Shown: in pieces, positions 1-7,652 of the stretch
How positions within the stretch are numbered: position 1 is the first letter of the stretch
Layout: every line of letters begins with the position of its first letter
NCBI RefSeq assembly: GCF_025151045.1
Contig: NZ_CP102285.1
Span: 4,526,001 to 4,590,000 of the forward strand
Reading direction: 5' to 3'
DNA length: 64,000 bases
From: Parabacteroides johnsonii DSM 18315
GTDB taxonomy: Bacteria; Bacteroidota; Bacteroidia; Bacteroidales; Tannerellaceae
Program-made: the position numbers and the translations under genes
Notes under the pieces: model-generated
Told to the model about the DNA's origin: nothing
Databases searched by the model: none
What the model saw: the letters and a program-made list of their open reading frames with translations, nothing else

Positions 1-818
1 TTACTACCGTCGAAGGAAAGAGCGGATACGGTCTCGATCTTGCCACAGAGCTGATCCAGCTCCGTGTAATGAAAGAACTTAATGATGACCATCCGTTGGA
101 TGTGGTATCCACCTTCCTGGGGGCTCATGCCGTTCCTCCTGAATTTGCCGGGCGTACGGATGCGTATGTCGACTACATAATAGAAGAGGTGTTGCCGCAC
201 GTCCGCGCGGAACGTTCCGTGACTTTCTGCGATGTCTTTTGCGAACAAGGCGTTTTCTCAGTCGAACAAAGCGAACGTTTGTTGAAAGCAGCCCGCAGCC
301 AGCGTTTTAAACTGAAACTCCATGCCGACGAGATCGTGCCTTTCGGCGGTGCTGAGTTAGCCGTACGCTTGAAAGCCGTGAGTGCCGATCATCTGTTGCA
401 TGTGTCCGATACCGGTATCAAGCGGTTAGCTCGTTCCGGGACGATTGCGACCTTGTTGCCTCTTACTGCCTTCTCACTGGGGGAACCGTATGCTCCGGGA
501 CGCCGGATGATAGACGCCGGTTGTGCCGTGGCGTTAGCTTCCGATTTGAATCCCGGAAGTTGTTTCTCATGCTCAATCCCGCTGTTGTTCGCCCTCGCCT
601 GTATCCAGATGAAGATGACTCCCGAAGAAGCTTTGACCGCCCTTACGATCAATGGTGCGGCAGCTTTGGGACGGGAGAAAGTGATCGGCAGCATCGATGT
701 CGGAAAGAAGGCGGACTTGATCTTGTTGAAGTTCCCTTCCTATAAGTTCCTTCCTTATCATGTAGGAATGAATATCGTGGACACGGTTATCAAAGATGGC
801 GTACTTTATATTATTTGA
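1..818 (+). CDS. hutI: Imidazolonepropionase, C-terminal part (5' truncated by window edge)
   Basis: Amidohydrolase-superfamily enzyme of histidine degradation; the family hydrolyses 4-imidazolone-5-propanoate to N-formimino-L-glutamate in the cytoplasm. The reading frame is open from base 3, so the gene starts before the window; the first internal Met, at base 69, is not the start. Visible family marks are the HADE segment (metal-binding His and nearby Glu), the TLLPLTAFSL strand and the SDLNPGS loop carrying the conserved Asp. The tail has the usual GKKADLILL composite-domain motif. It is followed on the same strand by a cyclodeaminase/cyclohydrolase and hutH, which together identify a hut operon. 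The family assignment is secure; only the N-terminal third is missing. Confidence 0.93.
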   Translation, partial: TTVEGKSGYGLDLATELIQLRVMKELNDDHPLDVVSTFLGAHAVPPEFAGRTDAYVDYIIEEVLPHVRAERSVTFCDVFCEQGVFSVEQSERLLKAARSQRFKLKLHADEIVPFGGAELAVRLKAVSADHLLHVSDTGIKRLARSGTIATLLPLTAFSLGEPYAPGRRMIDAGCAVALASDLNPGSCFSCSIPLLFALACIQMKMTPEEALTALTINGAAALGREKVIGSIDVGKKADLILLKFPSYKFLPYHVGMNIVDTVIKDGVLYII

Positions 819-883
819 CAGGATAAAAAATTAAATAGTATGAGTAAATGATGATTCACCGGTGCGAATTGATAAGGCGGCTC

Positions 884-966
884 GTAGGGGCGGGGGCTAC
901 TCCGCCCAATGAAAATAACGTCCGCCTTGTCCAGATCCAATGGGCAGAGCAGGGTCCTGCTCCTAC
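884..966. repeat. REP-like imperfect palindrome in the hut operon
   Basis: The 254-bp gap between hutI and the next gene holds no convincing gene. It contains a GC-rich imperfect inverted repeat. The left arm (884-907) begins GTAGGGGCGGGGG and the right arm (942-966) ends GGGTCCTGCTCCTAC; the arms match over most of about 24 bases. A smaller match, AAGGCGG (874-880) with CCGCCTT (922-928), sits around it. Its composition differs from the flanking AT-rich spacer, which suggests a dispersed REP/BIME-type element. Copy number cannot be judged from this window. Confidence 0.5.
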
Positions 967-1072
967 AAGACGACAATTATTTTGTATGGCTTTGCCATCC
1001 AGGTTCCACATCCGTAAATCATTTGTTTACAATGAAACTGAATAAAATGTTTAATCTTAAATAATAGACACT

Positions 1073-1708
1073 ATGCTTGTAGATTTGACAATTAAAGGAT
1101 TTCTTGCCGAAACGGCAGGTAGTGCCCCTGTTCCGGGGGGCGGAAGTATCTCGGCCTTGAACGGAGCTATTGCGACAGCGCTAACCGAGATGGTGGCAAA
1201 CCTGACGATCGGGAAAAAGAAATATGCCGATGTGGAAGGCCAGATGAGGACTATCGCGACCGAAGCTGCTCTCATTCGTGAACGCCTGATCCGCGATATA
1301 GACCGCGATAGCGAAGCATATGACCGTGTGTTTGCCGCCTTCAAACTTCCGAAGGATACGGAAGAGGAAAAGGCTGAACGCAGTCGGGTGATCCAAGATG
1401 CTACGAAAGAGGCGGCAATGGTGCCGATGCAAGTGGCCGAAGAGATTGCTTCGGTGATGGAGACGATTATCTATGTGGCGCACAAAGGAAACCGGAATGC
1501 CGTAACTGATGCTTGTGTGGCTATGATGGCGGCTCGTACCTGTGTGTTAGGGGCTTTGCTGAATGTCCGTATCAATCTTACATCCATAAAGGATGAAGTC
1601 TTTGTCCGGCGGATGTCGGAGAAGGCCGATTACCTCGAGTCGGAAGCCATCCGGATAGAGAAGAAGTTGCTGGATTGGGCGAAGGGGCAATTGACAATTG
1701 ATAATTGA
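1073..1708 (+). CDS. Cyclodeaminase/cyclohydrolase family protein (FTCD C-terminal-domain type)
   Basis: A stand-alone homologue of the C-terminal domain of formiminotransferase-cyclodeaminase, 211 residues, matching the usual size. The family converts 5-formimino-THF to 5,10-methenyl-THF plus ammonia, or acts as methenyl-THF cyclohydrolase. The N-terminal block with APVPGGGSISALNGAIATAL is the family signature; the rest is the expected helical bundle with no signal peptide. It lies between hutI and hutH, fitting release of the formimino group of histidine into the folate pool. The last few residues (QLTIDN) are encoded within a short CAATTGA-type tandem repeat, so the natural C-terminus may have been altered by repeat growth. 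Cyclodeaminase and cyclohydrolase activity cannot be separated by eye. Confidence 0.88.
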   Translation: MLVDLTIKGFLAETAGSAPVPGGGSISALNGAIATALTEMVANLTIGKKKYADVEGQMRTIATEAALIRERLIRDIDRDSEAYDRVFAAFKLPKDTEEEKAERSRVIQDATKEAAMVPMQVAEEIASVMETIIYVAHKGNRNAVTDACVAMMAARTCVLGALLNVRINLTSIKDEVFVRRMSEKADYLESEAIRIEKKLLDWAKGQLTIDN

Positions 1709-1711
1709 CAA
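1689..1711. repeat. Short tandem AATTGA-type repeat at gene end
   Basis: Three near-copies of the heptamer-like unit CAATTGA/TAATTGA run through the stop codon of the preceding gene into the 27-bp spacer before hutH, and a fourth CAATT follows at about 1716. They look like slippage-prone simple repeats. Confidence 0.5.
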
Positions 1712-1735
1712 CGGGCAATTAAAAAAACGAGAGTT

Positions 1736-3226
1736 ATGGGAAATGTACATTATGTGGGGGCGGAACCGCTGACGTTCGAACGTATCGAAGAGATACTGAC
1801 CGGAAATATGAAGTTGGAACTGACTCCGGAAGTGAAGGAACGCATCCAGCGTTGCCGCGATTATCTGGACCGGAAGATCGAGACGCAGGATGAGCCGCTT
1901 TATGGCATCACGACAGGTTTTGGTTCCTTGTGCAATAAGAATATCTCTCCGGATGAACTCAGCACCTTGCAGGAGAACCTGGTGAAGAGCCATGCTTGTA
2001 GCGTGGGCGATGAGGTAAGCCCGGTGATTGTCCGCTTGATGATGCTGTTGAAAGCGCATGCTTTGTCTTTGGGGCATAGTGGCGTGCAGGTGATAACGGT
2101 GCAGCGTATCCTTGATTTTTTTAATAATGACGTACTCCCGATCGTCTATGACCGGGGATCGCTTGGGGCTTCAGGTGATCTGGCTCCTTTGGCGAATCTT
2201 TTCCTCCCTCTTATCGGAGTGGGGGACGTATATTATAAAGGAAAAAAGAGGGAGGCTATCAGTGTCCTGGATGAGTTTGCCTGGAAACCGGTACGCCTGA
2301 TGAGCAAAGAAGGGCTGGCGTTGCTGAACGGTACGCAGTTTATGAGTGCCAACGGTGTGTTTGCCTTGATGCGTGCTTTTGCCGTGTCGAAGCGGGCGGA
2401 CTTGATTGCTGCCCTGTCGCTCGAAGCCTTTGACGGGCGGATCGATCCTTTTATGGATTGTATCCAACAGATGCGTCCACATCCCGGACAGATCGAGACG
2501 GGGGATGCTTTCCGCCGTATCTTGGAGGGGAGCGAACTGATCAGTCGGAAGAAAGAACATGTGCAGGATCCGTATTCGTTCCGTTGCATCCCGCAGGTAC
2601 ACGGGGCGACAAAAGATGCAATCCGATATGTCTCCGGTGTACTGCTGACTGAGATCAATTCAGTGACGGACAACCCGACAATTTTTCCCGACGAGGACAA
2701 GATTATCTCCGGTGGCAATTTTCACGGTCAGCCGTTGGCGATCTCCTATGATTTCCTCGCTATTGCTTTGGCTGAATTAGGTAATATTTCCGAACGGCGT
2801 GTGGCACAATTGATTATGGGACTCCGGGGTTTACCGGAATTCCTGGTAGCCAACCCCGGACTGAACTCCGGTTTTATGATCCCGCAGTATGCGGCAGCCA
2901 GCATGGTCAGCCAGAACAAAATGTATTGTTATGCAGCCAGCAGCGATTCGATCGTGTCCAGCAATGGTCAGGAAGATCATGTGAGTATGGGGGCTAATGC
3001 AGCGACGAAGCTTTTTAAGATTATGGACAACCTGGATCATATCCTGGCGATCGAGCTGATGAACGCGGCGCAAGGCATCGAATTTCGCCGTCCGGCGCGC
3101 ACTTCTCCTGTCTTAGAGAAATTCCTGAAAGCGTATCGTAAAGAAGTTCCTTTTATAGATGAAGACATCATCATGTATCCCGAAATTCATCGGACGGTCG
3201 CTTTCCTAAGGCGGTATGCTTTATAA
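1736..3226 (+). CDS. hutH: Histidine ammonia-lyase
   Basis: First enzyme of histidine catabolism: the family deaminates L-histidine to trans-urocanate in the cytoplasm as a homotetramer. The 496 residues are close to the usual 500. The Ala-Ser-Gly triad that cyclises to the MIO electrophile is at residues 145-147 inside GSLGASGDLAPL. The YGITTGFGS loop carrying the catalytic Tyr is at about 57-65, and NGQEDHVSMG lies near residue 415. The start ATG follows an A-rich stretch with a GAG-containing weak Shine-Dalgarno site, 27 bp after the previous stop, so it is probably co-transcribed with hutI and the cyclodeaminase. hutU and the formiminotransferase are not in the window and presumably lie upstream. 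Confidence 0.95.
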   Translation: MGNVHYVGAEPLTFERIEEILTGNMKLELTPEVKERIQRCRDYLDRKIETQDEPLYGITTGFGSLCNKNISPDELSTLQENLVKSHACSVGDEVSPVIVRLMMLLKAHALSLGHSGVQVITVQRILDFFNNDVLPIVYDRGSLGASGDLAPLANLFLPLIGVGDVYYKGKKREAISVLDEFAWKPVRLMSKEGLALLNGTQFMSANGVFALMRAFAVSKRADLIAALSLEAFDGRIDPFMDCIQQMRPHPGQIETGDAFRRILEGSELISRKKEHVQDPYSFRCIPQVHGATKDAIRYVSGVLLTEINSVTDNPTIFPDEDKIISGGNFHGQPLAISYDFLAIALAELGNISERRVAQLIMGLRGLPEFLVANPGLNSGFMIPQYAAASMVSQNKMYCYAASSDSIVSSNGQEDHVSMGANAATKLFKIMDNLDHILAIELMNAAQGIEFRRPARTSPVLEKFLKAYRKEVPFIDEDIIMYPEIHRTVAFLRRYAL

Positions 3227-3230
3227 TAAG

Positions 3231-3307
3231 TCAGGCACGGATTACACGGACTTACATGGTAATATTGTATTAATAAAAACCGTGAAATCCGTGAAAACCG
3301 TGCCTGA
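3231..3307. terminator. Bidirectional hairpin between hutH and mrp
   Basis: Convergent gene ends flank an inverted repeat: TCAGGCACGG (3231-3240) pairs perfectly with CCGTGCCTGA (3298-3307), and CACGGA (3245-3250) pairs with TCCGTG (3288-3293). The position between two convergent stops fits a shared terminator, although the loop is long and the T-tract weak. Confidence 0.55.
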
Positions 3308-3311
3308 AATA

Positions 3312-4421
3312 TTATTTATGCGTAACTTGTACCCGTCTTGTCGGATCTAAATGCTCGTTACGGTAGTCGATTTGTTTCACTACATTCTCTGCTAACTTCT
3401 GGAAAGCCTGTCCGGTGATGCTGTCCGGATTGAGGGCGACTGGCTTTCCGTTGTCTCCACCTTCGCAGATGCTTTGTACGATGGGGATTTGTCCTAACAG
3501 CGGGATATTCAGTTCTTCTGCCAGGCGTTTGCCCCCTTCTTTGCCGAACAGATAGTATTTGTTTTCCGGTAGCTCGGCAGGCGTGAACCAGGACATATTC
3601 TCGACCAGTCCCAATACAGGCACGTTGATCTTCTCACCCATAAACATACTGATACCTTTGCGGGCGTCTGCCAGTGCCACTTCCTGCGGTGTGCTGACAA
3701 CGATGGCGCCGGTGATAGCCAATGTCTGCACCATCGTCAGATGGATATCGCTTGTTCCCGGTGGCAGGTCGATCAGGAAATAGTCCAGGTCTCCCCAGTT
3801 GGCGTCGCCGATCAACTGTTTCAGGGCATTGCTTGCCATAGCACCGCGCCAGAGGACGGCATCTTCCTTGTTGACAAAGAAACCGATGGACAGCAACTTC
3901 ACTCCGTAGTTGGCAGCCGGCTCGATCAGTTCGCGGTTACCCACTTCCACCATATAAGGACGGGCTTCTTCGACATTGAACATCTTGGGCTGAGAAGGGC
4001 CGAAGATGTCTGCATCCAGCAAACCGACCTTGTAGCCTTGCAGAGCCAGCGCCACCGCCAAGTTGGCAGCTACCGTACTTTTGCCTACACCTCCCTTGCC
4101 GGAAGATACGGCGATGATATTTTTTACCTCCGGCAATAGCTTGTCCGGTTCGGGACGGGCTGCTTGCTTGGCTTCCACAGTGATGTTACCTTTGATTTCC
4201 ACCTCTTCGCCTATGTATGTAAGGATGGCTGTCTCGGCGGCTTTTACCACCGATTTGATAAACGGGTCGTTCGGCTTTTCGAAAAGAAGCGAGAAGCTTA
4301 CTTTGTTGCCGTCGATCCGGATGTTATCTTCTACCATGCCCATCGTCACAAGGTCTTTCCCTGTTCCCGGGTAGCGCACTTTGGCCAGTGCGTCCATGAT
4401 TAGCTTTGGATAGAGTGTCAT
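3312..4421 (-). CDS. mrp: Mrp/NBP35-family iron-sulfur carrier ATPase
   Basis: P-loop ATPase of the Mrp/ApbC family, which binds and transfers Fe-S clusters in the cytoplasm. Domains in order: an N-terminal MIP18/DUF59-type domain (about residues 5-85), a linker, then the ParA-like ATPase with Walker A GKGGVGKS at 108-115, the switch region DADIFGPSQP and the DLPPGTSD motif. The CxxC cluster-binding pair seen in many proteobacterial Mrp proteins is replaced after ENMSWF by TPAELPENKYYLFG, so cluster binding must rely on other ligands, or the protein works differently. It lies 24 bp downstream of trmB on the same strand, probably in one transcript. Confidence 0.9.
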   Translation of the reverse strand: MTLYPKLIMDALAKVRYPGTGKDLVTMGMVEDNIRIDGNKVSFSLLFEKPNDPFIKSVVKAAETAILTYIGEEVEIKGNITVEAKQAARPEPDKLLPEVKNIIAVSSGKGGVGKSTVAANLAVALALQGYKVGLLDADIFGPSQPKMFNVEEARPYMVEVGNRELIEPAANYGVKLLSIGFFVNKEDAVLWRGAMASNALKQLIGDANWGDLDYFLIDLPPGTSDIHLTMVQTLAITGAIVVSTPQEVALADARKGISMFMGEKINVPVLGLVENMSWFTPAELPENKYYLFGKEGGKRLAEELNIPLLGQIPIVQSICEGGDNGKPVALNPDSITGQAFQKLAENVVKQIDYRNEHLDPTRRVQVTHK

Positions 4422-4446
4422 GATTTATGATTTATGATTTATGAAT
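4422..4446. repeat. Tandem GATTTAT repeat between trmB and mrp
   Basis: Three tandem copies of GATTTAT, with a fourth partial copy, fill the spacer between the trmB stop and the mrp start. The unit occupies the place where a ribosome-binding site would be. It is a simple repeat of a kind also seen after the cyclodeaminase gene at 1689-1711. Confidence 0.5.
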
Positions 4447-5204
4447 TATTTTCCTGAGGCCAACGCGCTCCGTTTGCTGCGGTTGAAACTGCGATACGGG
4501 TCGTATTCGATTTCCACCTCCGGTTCGACCAGTTCTTCCCGTTCTTCACAAACAAACTTGATGTATTTGATGGTCAGTCCGCGGTCCAACCACTGCTGTT
4601 CATAATAGGTCTTGATAGAAAGGATGTCATCTGTCAAACCTGAATGATACAAGTCGTCGTTGCTGAACAATACGGGATAGCGGTTGGCTTTTACCATCTC
4701 TGAGGTGTAAGTGTACATAAAGTTACTGTCTGTTTTCAAATGTACGATGCCGTCTCCTGCCAATATCTCGCGGTACATCTTCATGAAGCGGGTCGAGGTA
4801 AGGCGTTTGTTCACCTTCTTCATCTGCGGATCGGGGAAGGTGAGCCAGATCTCAGCCACCTCTCCGGCAGCGAAGAAATGGGCGATCAGTTCGATACTGG
4901 TCCGGAGGAACGCAACGTTCGTCATGCCTGCCTCAAGCGATTCTTTCGCCCCTGTCCACATACGGGCTCCCTTGATATCGACCCCTATAAAGTTCTTGTT
5001 GGGAAACAGTTTTCCCAAACCTACCGTATATTCTCCTTTTCCGCAACCTAATTCAAGCACGATCGGATTGTCGTTCTTAAAAAAACGTTCGTGCCAGTGC
5101 CCCTTCAGCTCGAATCCTTTCTCCTGAAGCGTCGCAAACGGATATTGGAACACATGGGGATAACCCGCCATGTCGTCAAACTTTGCTAATTTATTCTTTC
5201 CCAT
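4446..5204 (-). CDS. trmB: tRNA (guanine-N7-)-methyltransferase
   Basis: SAM-dependent methyltransferase that makes m7G46 in the variable loop of tRNAs. The Rossmann motif [14 protein letters not shown] (about residues 49-62) binds [16 protein letters not shown] (about 118-130) is the TrmB signature, followed by KTDSNFMY. At 252 residues it is slightly longer than E. coli TrmB, with a basic, charged C-terminal tail ([10 protein letters not shown]). The ATG is only 4 bp from a consensus -7 box (TACCTTTG, 5209-5216), so the transcript would be leaderless or nearly so; the next Met (residue 12) would lose part of the conserved N-terminus. mrp follows on the same strand. Confidence 0.93.
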   Translation of the reverse strand: MGKNKLAKFDDMAGYPHVFQYPFATLQEKGFELKGHWHERFFKNDNPIVLELGCGKGEYTVGLGKLFPNKNFIGVDIKGARMWTGAKESLEAGMTNVAFLRTSIELIAHFFAAGEVAEIWLTFPDPQMKKVNKRLTSTRFMKMYREILAGDGIVHLKTDSNFMYTYTSEMVKANRYPVLFSNDDLYHSGLTDDILSIKTYYEQQWLDRGLTIKYIKFVCEEREELVEPEVEIEYDPYRSFNRSKRSALASGK

Positions 5205-5208
5205 GATG

Positions 5209-5216
5209 CAAAGGTA
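5209..5216 (-). promoter_or_regulatory. -7 box of trmB (TACCTTTG)
   Basis: Read on the minus strand, TACCTTTG matches the Bacteroidetes -7 consensus TANNTTTG exactly. It ends 4 bp before the trmB ATG, so transcription would begin at or next to the start codon. No clear -33 TTG is seen about 20 bp upstream. Confidence 0.5.
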
Positions 5217-5239
5217 ATATAATTACGCGTAAAAAAGAC

Positions 5240-5309
5240 TATAACCTGCGAGGCAAAAGGGTATAGCTTTTTGCCGGAAAGCCTATAGCTTTTCTGTTGG
5301 CAGGTTATA
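5240..5309 (-). other. Nested inverted repeat with three-way-junction shape, possible small RNA or terminator
   Basis: A 10-bp perfect outer stem, TATAACCTGC (5240-5249) with GCAGGTTATA (5300-5309), encloses two inner hairpins: GGCAAAA (5252-5258) with TTTTGCC (5269-5275), and AAAGC (5278-5282) with GCTTT (5288-5292). Read on the minus strand the structure is followed by GTCTTTTTTACG, a T-tract typical of intrinsic terminators, which favours an RNA made from the minus strand. No consensus -7 box is seen for it. It could be a small structured RNA, a terminator or a DNA repeat. Confidence 0.4.
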
Positions 5310-5500
5310 ACTTGGGGAGCTTTGAAATGTGCTTTTGAAGTGTCGGAATATAGAAAAGGACAAAAGGGGGCAAAAAAGGCACCGCCAAAATTTTGGGGTG
5401 AAAACAAGAAAGTGTTTTATTAATTTATTGATAAATAATGATTTATAATGAAGTTGTTTTGCCTTATCAGCATTTGGGGCTGATCCTTATGGTAAGGAGA

Positions 5501-6068
5501 TGTCTGTTACTTTTGGCTTGATCCAAAAGTAACCAAAAGATCAAGGCTTAACCGTCTGGGCTACTCCGGTCAAAGACTCCGCTGTCGCCTGCGAAACTCG
5601 CTGCGCTCAGACAGCGCAGTCTCCTGCCGCTCCGTCTTTGCCCTCCGCTTGACGCCCATCCGCTTAGGCCTTTCATAGAAAGCTCCGCTTTCTCTTGGGA
5701 TGGTCGATACCGACCGTTCTTCTGAGGCCCTGTGTCAAGCACGGGGACAAGATATAAGGGCAAGAACAACCCCGTTCCCGCACTTGATGCGGGATCGCAA
5801 AGAAACAAGCAGTATCGGCCATCCTCAAAGAGCCGTCAGGCTCTATTTCCGGCCTAAGCTGGTGAGCGTTAAGCGCAGAGACCGGAGTGAGCGTCCGGAG
5901 CGTCTGCTGTTTGAGCGAAGCGAGTTTCAGACGCGACAGCGAACGAAGGGAACGGAGTAGTGAAGTAGCTTAAGCCTTGAACTTTTGGTTACTTTTCTTT
6001 CAAGAGAAAAGTAATAGAATAATCTTGACTTTTTGGTTACTTTTGGGTCAAGCCAAAAGTAACAGACA
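5501..6068. repeat. 568-bp palindromic MITE-like element with 40-bp terminal inverted repeats
   Basis: The outer 40 bases (5501-5540 and 6029-6068) are inverted copies with only about two differences; the shared core is TACTTTTGGCTTGA followed by a AAAAGTAACC block. A second inverted pair lies inside: AAAAGATCAAGGCTTAA (5534-5550) matches the complement of 5970-5986 with one difference, and the right side has an extra copy of the TTTTGGTTACTTTT unit. The interior is also imperfectly palindromic: ACTCGCTGCGCTCA near 5593 mirrors the complement of TTTGAGCGAAGCGAGT near 5910, and GCTTAGGCC near 5662 mirrors GGCCTAAGC near 5852. The reading frames inside show no protein family and are by-products of the symmetry. 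No transposase is encoded and no target duplication is obvious. Confidence 0.65.
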
Positions 6069-6244
6069 AGACCCCTTATCTGAAAATGTGTCGGGTGCCT
6101 CTTTTGTCCTTCTTGTCCTCTTTATTGTTATGTAGTTAATATATAACATATTAGTGTATTTTTCTGCTTGTAAGGAGAAAACACTTTTGATGCCGATCCA
6201 TTCCATTATTCGCCCCGATTATCGTCCTGATCAGGCATAAAAAA

Positions 6245-6275
6245 AGAGATACTCTTGTGAAGTATCTCTCTTTTT
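6245..6275 (-). terminator. Intrinsic terminator of the tRNA-Asn cluster
   Basis: The stem AGAGATACT (6245-6253) with AGTATCTCT (6261-6269) has a 7-nt loop and is flanked by A- and T-runs, so it can work on both strands. It lies directly after the 3' end of the last tRNA on the minus strand. Confidence 0.75.
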
Positions 6276-6277
6276 AG

Positions 6278-6351
6278 CTCTTCCTCTTGGACTTGAACCA
6301 AGGACCCTCTGATTAACAGTCAGATGCTCTAACCAACTGAGCTAAGGAAGA
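6278..6351 (-). tRNA. tRNA-Asn (GTT), copy 3 of the transcript
   Basis: Cloverleaf read on the minus strand: acceptor stem TCTTCCT with AGGAAGA, D arm AGCTCAGTTGGTTAGAGC, anticodon loop CTGTTAA giving GUU, T arm with GGTTCAAGTCC, and discriminator G as usual for tRNA-Asn. CCA is not encoded. It is 74 nt long and is the last of three copies before the terminator. Confidence 0.96.
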
Positions 6352-6360
6352 ATATGTTTG

Positions 6361-6434
6361 CTCTTCTTCTTGGACTTGAACCAAGGACCCTCTGATTAAC
6401 AGTCAGATGCTCTAACCAACTGAGCTAAAGAAGA
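6361..6434 (-). tRNA. tRNA-Asn (GTT), copy 2 (acceptor-stem variant)
   Basis: The same tRNA body as its neighbours, but the acceptor stem reads TCTTCTT with AAGAAGA: one C-G pair has become T-A with both strands changed together, so the fold is kept. Discriminator G, anticodon GUU, no encoded CCA. It is separated from copy 3 by 9 bp. Confidence 0.96.
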
Positions 6435-6443
6435 ATATATTTG

Positions 6444-6517
6444 CTCTTCCTCTTGGACTTGAACCAAGGACCCTCTGATTAACAGTCAGATGCTCTAACC
6501 AACTGAGCTAAGGAAGA
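6444..6517 (-). tRNA. tRNA-Asn (GTT), copy 1 of the transcript
   Basis: First gene of the cluster on the minus strand and identical in the visible body to copy 3 (acceptor TCTTCCT with AGGAAGA, anticodon loop CTGTTAA, discriminator G). A consensus -7 box lies about 55 bp upstream at 6571-6578. Confidence 0.96.
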
Positions 6518-6570
6518 ATTTCTTTCTTTCAGTATCGGTACTTGTCGTACCCCTTTCTGAAATTGCACTG

Positions 6571-6578
6571 CAAAAGTA
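6571..6578 (-). promoter_or_regulatory. Promoter of the tRNA-Asn cluster (TACTTTTG)
   Basis: TACTTTTG on the minus strand matches TANNTTTG. A TTG at 6601-6599 lies 20 bp upstream, a normal -33 spacing for Bacteroidetes sigma-ABfr promoters. It overlaps the divergent promoter region of the PfkB kinase gene. Confidence 0.6.
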
Positions 6579-6601
6579 GAGGTTCTTTTTGAAATATGCA
6601 A

Positions 6602-6609
6602 TATCTTTG
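6602..6609 (+). promoter_or_regulatory. Promoter -7 box of the PfkB kinase gene (TATCTTTG)
   Basis: TATCTTTG is an exact -7 consensus match 18 bp before the ATG at 6628. It lies inside the longer open frame that begins at 6589, which argues that the downstream ATG is the real start. Confidence 0.6.
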
Positions 6610-6627
6610 CGAAAAAAAATAGAAAAA

Positions 6628-7605
6628 ATGAATACGATTGGATTAGGAAACGCTTTGGTAGACGTTCTGCTGAGGCTTGAGAACGACGATGTACTGGCGG
6701 AAGTAGGCATACAGAAAGGCGCAATGGATATGATTAACCAAGAACAGATGATTAAAATCCGAAAGTCGCAAGAAGGCCTTGAGCGCAGTCAGGCACCGGG
6801 AGGTTCGGTATGCAATACCATGCGTGCGATGGCTATTTTAGGAGCAAACGCTGGATTTATAGGTAAGATCGGTTCCGATTGCGTAGGCGAATATTATGAA
6901 GAGGCCTTGAGAAAGGCGAATGTCTCTCCCTATTTTGTCAAGACAGACGGTATTTCCGGCAGCTGTACGGTTTTGATTTCACCGGATGGCGAGCGTACGA
7001 TGGGTACCTTCCTTGGGCCGGCCCCGACGATTACACCGGATGAAATTACGGAAGAGATGCTTTCCTCCTACCAATGTATTTATATCGAAGGCTACCTGTT
7101 GGTGAACGAAGAATTGGTACGCACCACTATGCAGAAAGCGAAGAAGTTGGGATTGAAGGTGGCTCTCGATCTTTCTAATTTCAATATCGTGAATGCTTTC
7201 CGAGGCCTGTTGGACGATATTATCCCTCAATATGTCGATATTCTTTTCTCTAATGAAAGCGAAGCGGAAGCCTTTACCGGGTTGAAAGCACACGAAGCGG
7301 TGAAAGCTCTTTCGGAGCAGGTGGAGATTTCTTTGGTCACTTTAGGAAAAGAGGGTGCCCTGGTGGGAAGCAAAGGGCAGGTTGTCGCAGTCCCGGCAGA
7401 AGGAGGTAAACCGGTCGACACGACGGGGGCTGGCGATCACTTTGCTGCCGGATTCCTTTACGGGCAGTCGGTCGGTGCAACATTGGAGCAGTCGGCCCGT
7501 ATCGGCTCGCTTTTGGCCGGTTACATCATTGATGTGATCGGAGCGCAGATACCGGATGATAAATGGGAACAAATAAAGTTAAAAGTAAATGGTATATTGG
7601 CCTGA
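6628..7605 (+). CDS. PfkB-family carbohydrate/adenosine kinase
   Basis: Ribokinase-like sugar or nucleoside kinase of 325 residues that transfers ATP phosphate to a hydroxyl group. N-terminal GLGNALVDVLLRL and the glycine-rich SQAPGGSVCNTMRAMAILG (substrate binding) fit PfkB family signature 1. Near the C-terminus DTTGAGDHFAAGFLYG is signature 2, with the catalytic Asp in GAGD. Homologues in Bacteroidetes are often labelled adenosine kinase, but the substrate cannot be fixed from sequence. The start at 6628 is preferred because a consensus -7 box sits just upstream; the leader is A-rich without Shine-Dalgarno. It is followed after 47 bp by an S41 protease gene on the same strand. Confidence 0.88.
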   Translation: MNTIGLGNALVDVLLRLENDDVLAEVGIQKGAMDMINQEQMIKIRKSQEGLERSQAPGGSVCNTMRAMAILGANAGFIGKIGSDCVGEYYEEALRKANVSPYFVKTDGISGSCTVLISPDGERTMGTFLGPAPTITPDEITEEMLSSYQCIYIEGYLLVNEELVRTTMQKAKKLGLKVALDLSNFNIVNAFRGLLDDIIPQYVDILFSNESEAEAFTGLKAHEAVKALSEQVEISLVTLGKEGALVGSKGQVVAVPAEGGKPVDTTGAGDHFAAGFLYGQSVGATLEQSARIGSLLAGYIIDVIGAQIPDDKWEQIKLKVNGILA

Positions 7606-7652
7606 CAAGCGTTTATTATATACATTTACGTCGTTAATTAACTAAATATTCT

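Noticed and set aside
848-1045. 65-codon open frame between hutI and the cyclodeaminase gene
   Set aside because: It runs through the REP-like palindrome, has no recognisable family, and its composition reflects the repeat.
5548-5960. Open frames on both strands (86 codons each) within the 568-bp element
   Set aside because: They mirror each other because the DNA is palindromic, and no protein family or start signal supports them.
6278-6517. Regularly spaced ~74-bp repeats resembling a CRISPR array
   Set aside because: The repeats fold as complete tRNA-Asn genes, and the spacers are only 9 bp.
6589-6627. Upstream start of the PfkB kinase frame
   Set aside because: This extension contains the -7 promoter box, and homologues begin at MNTIGLGNALVD.
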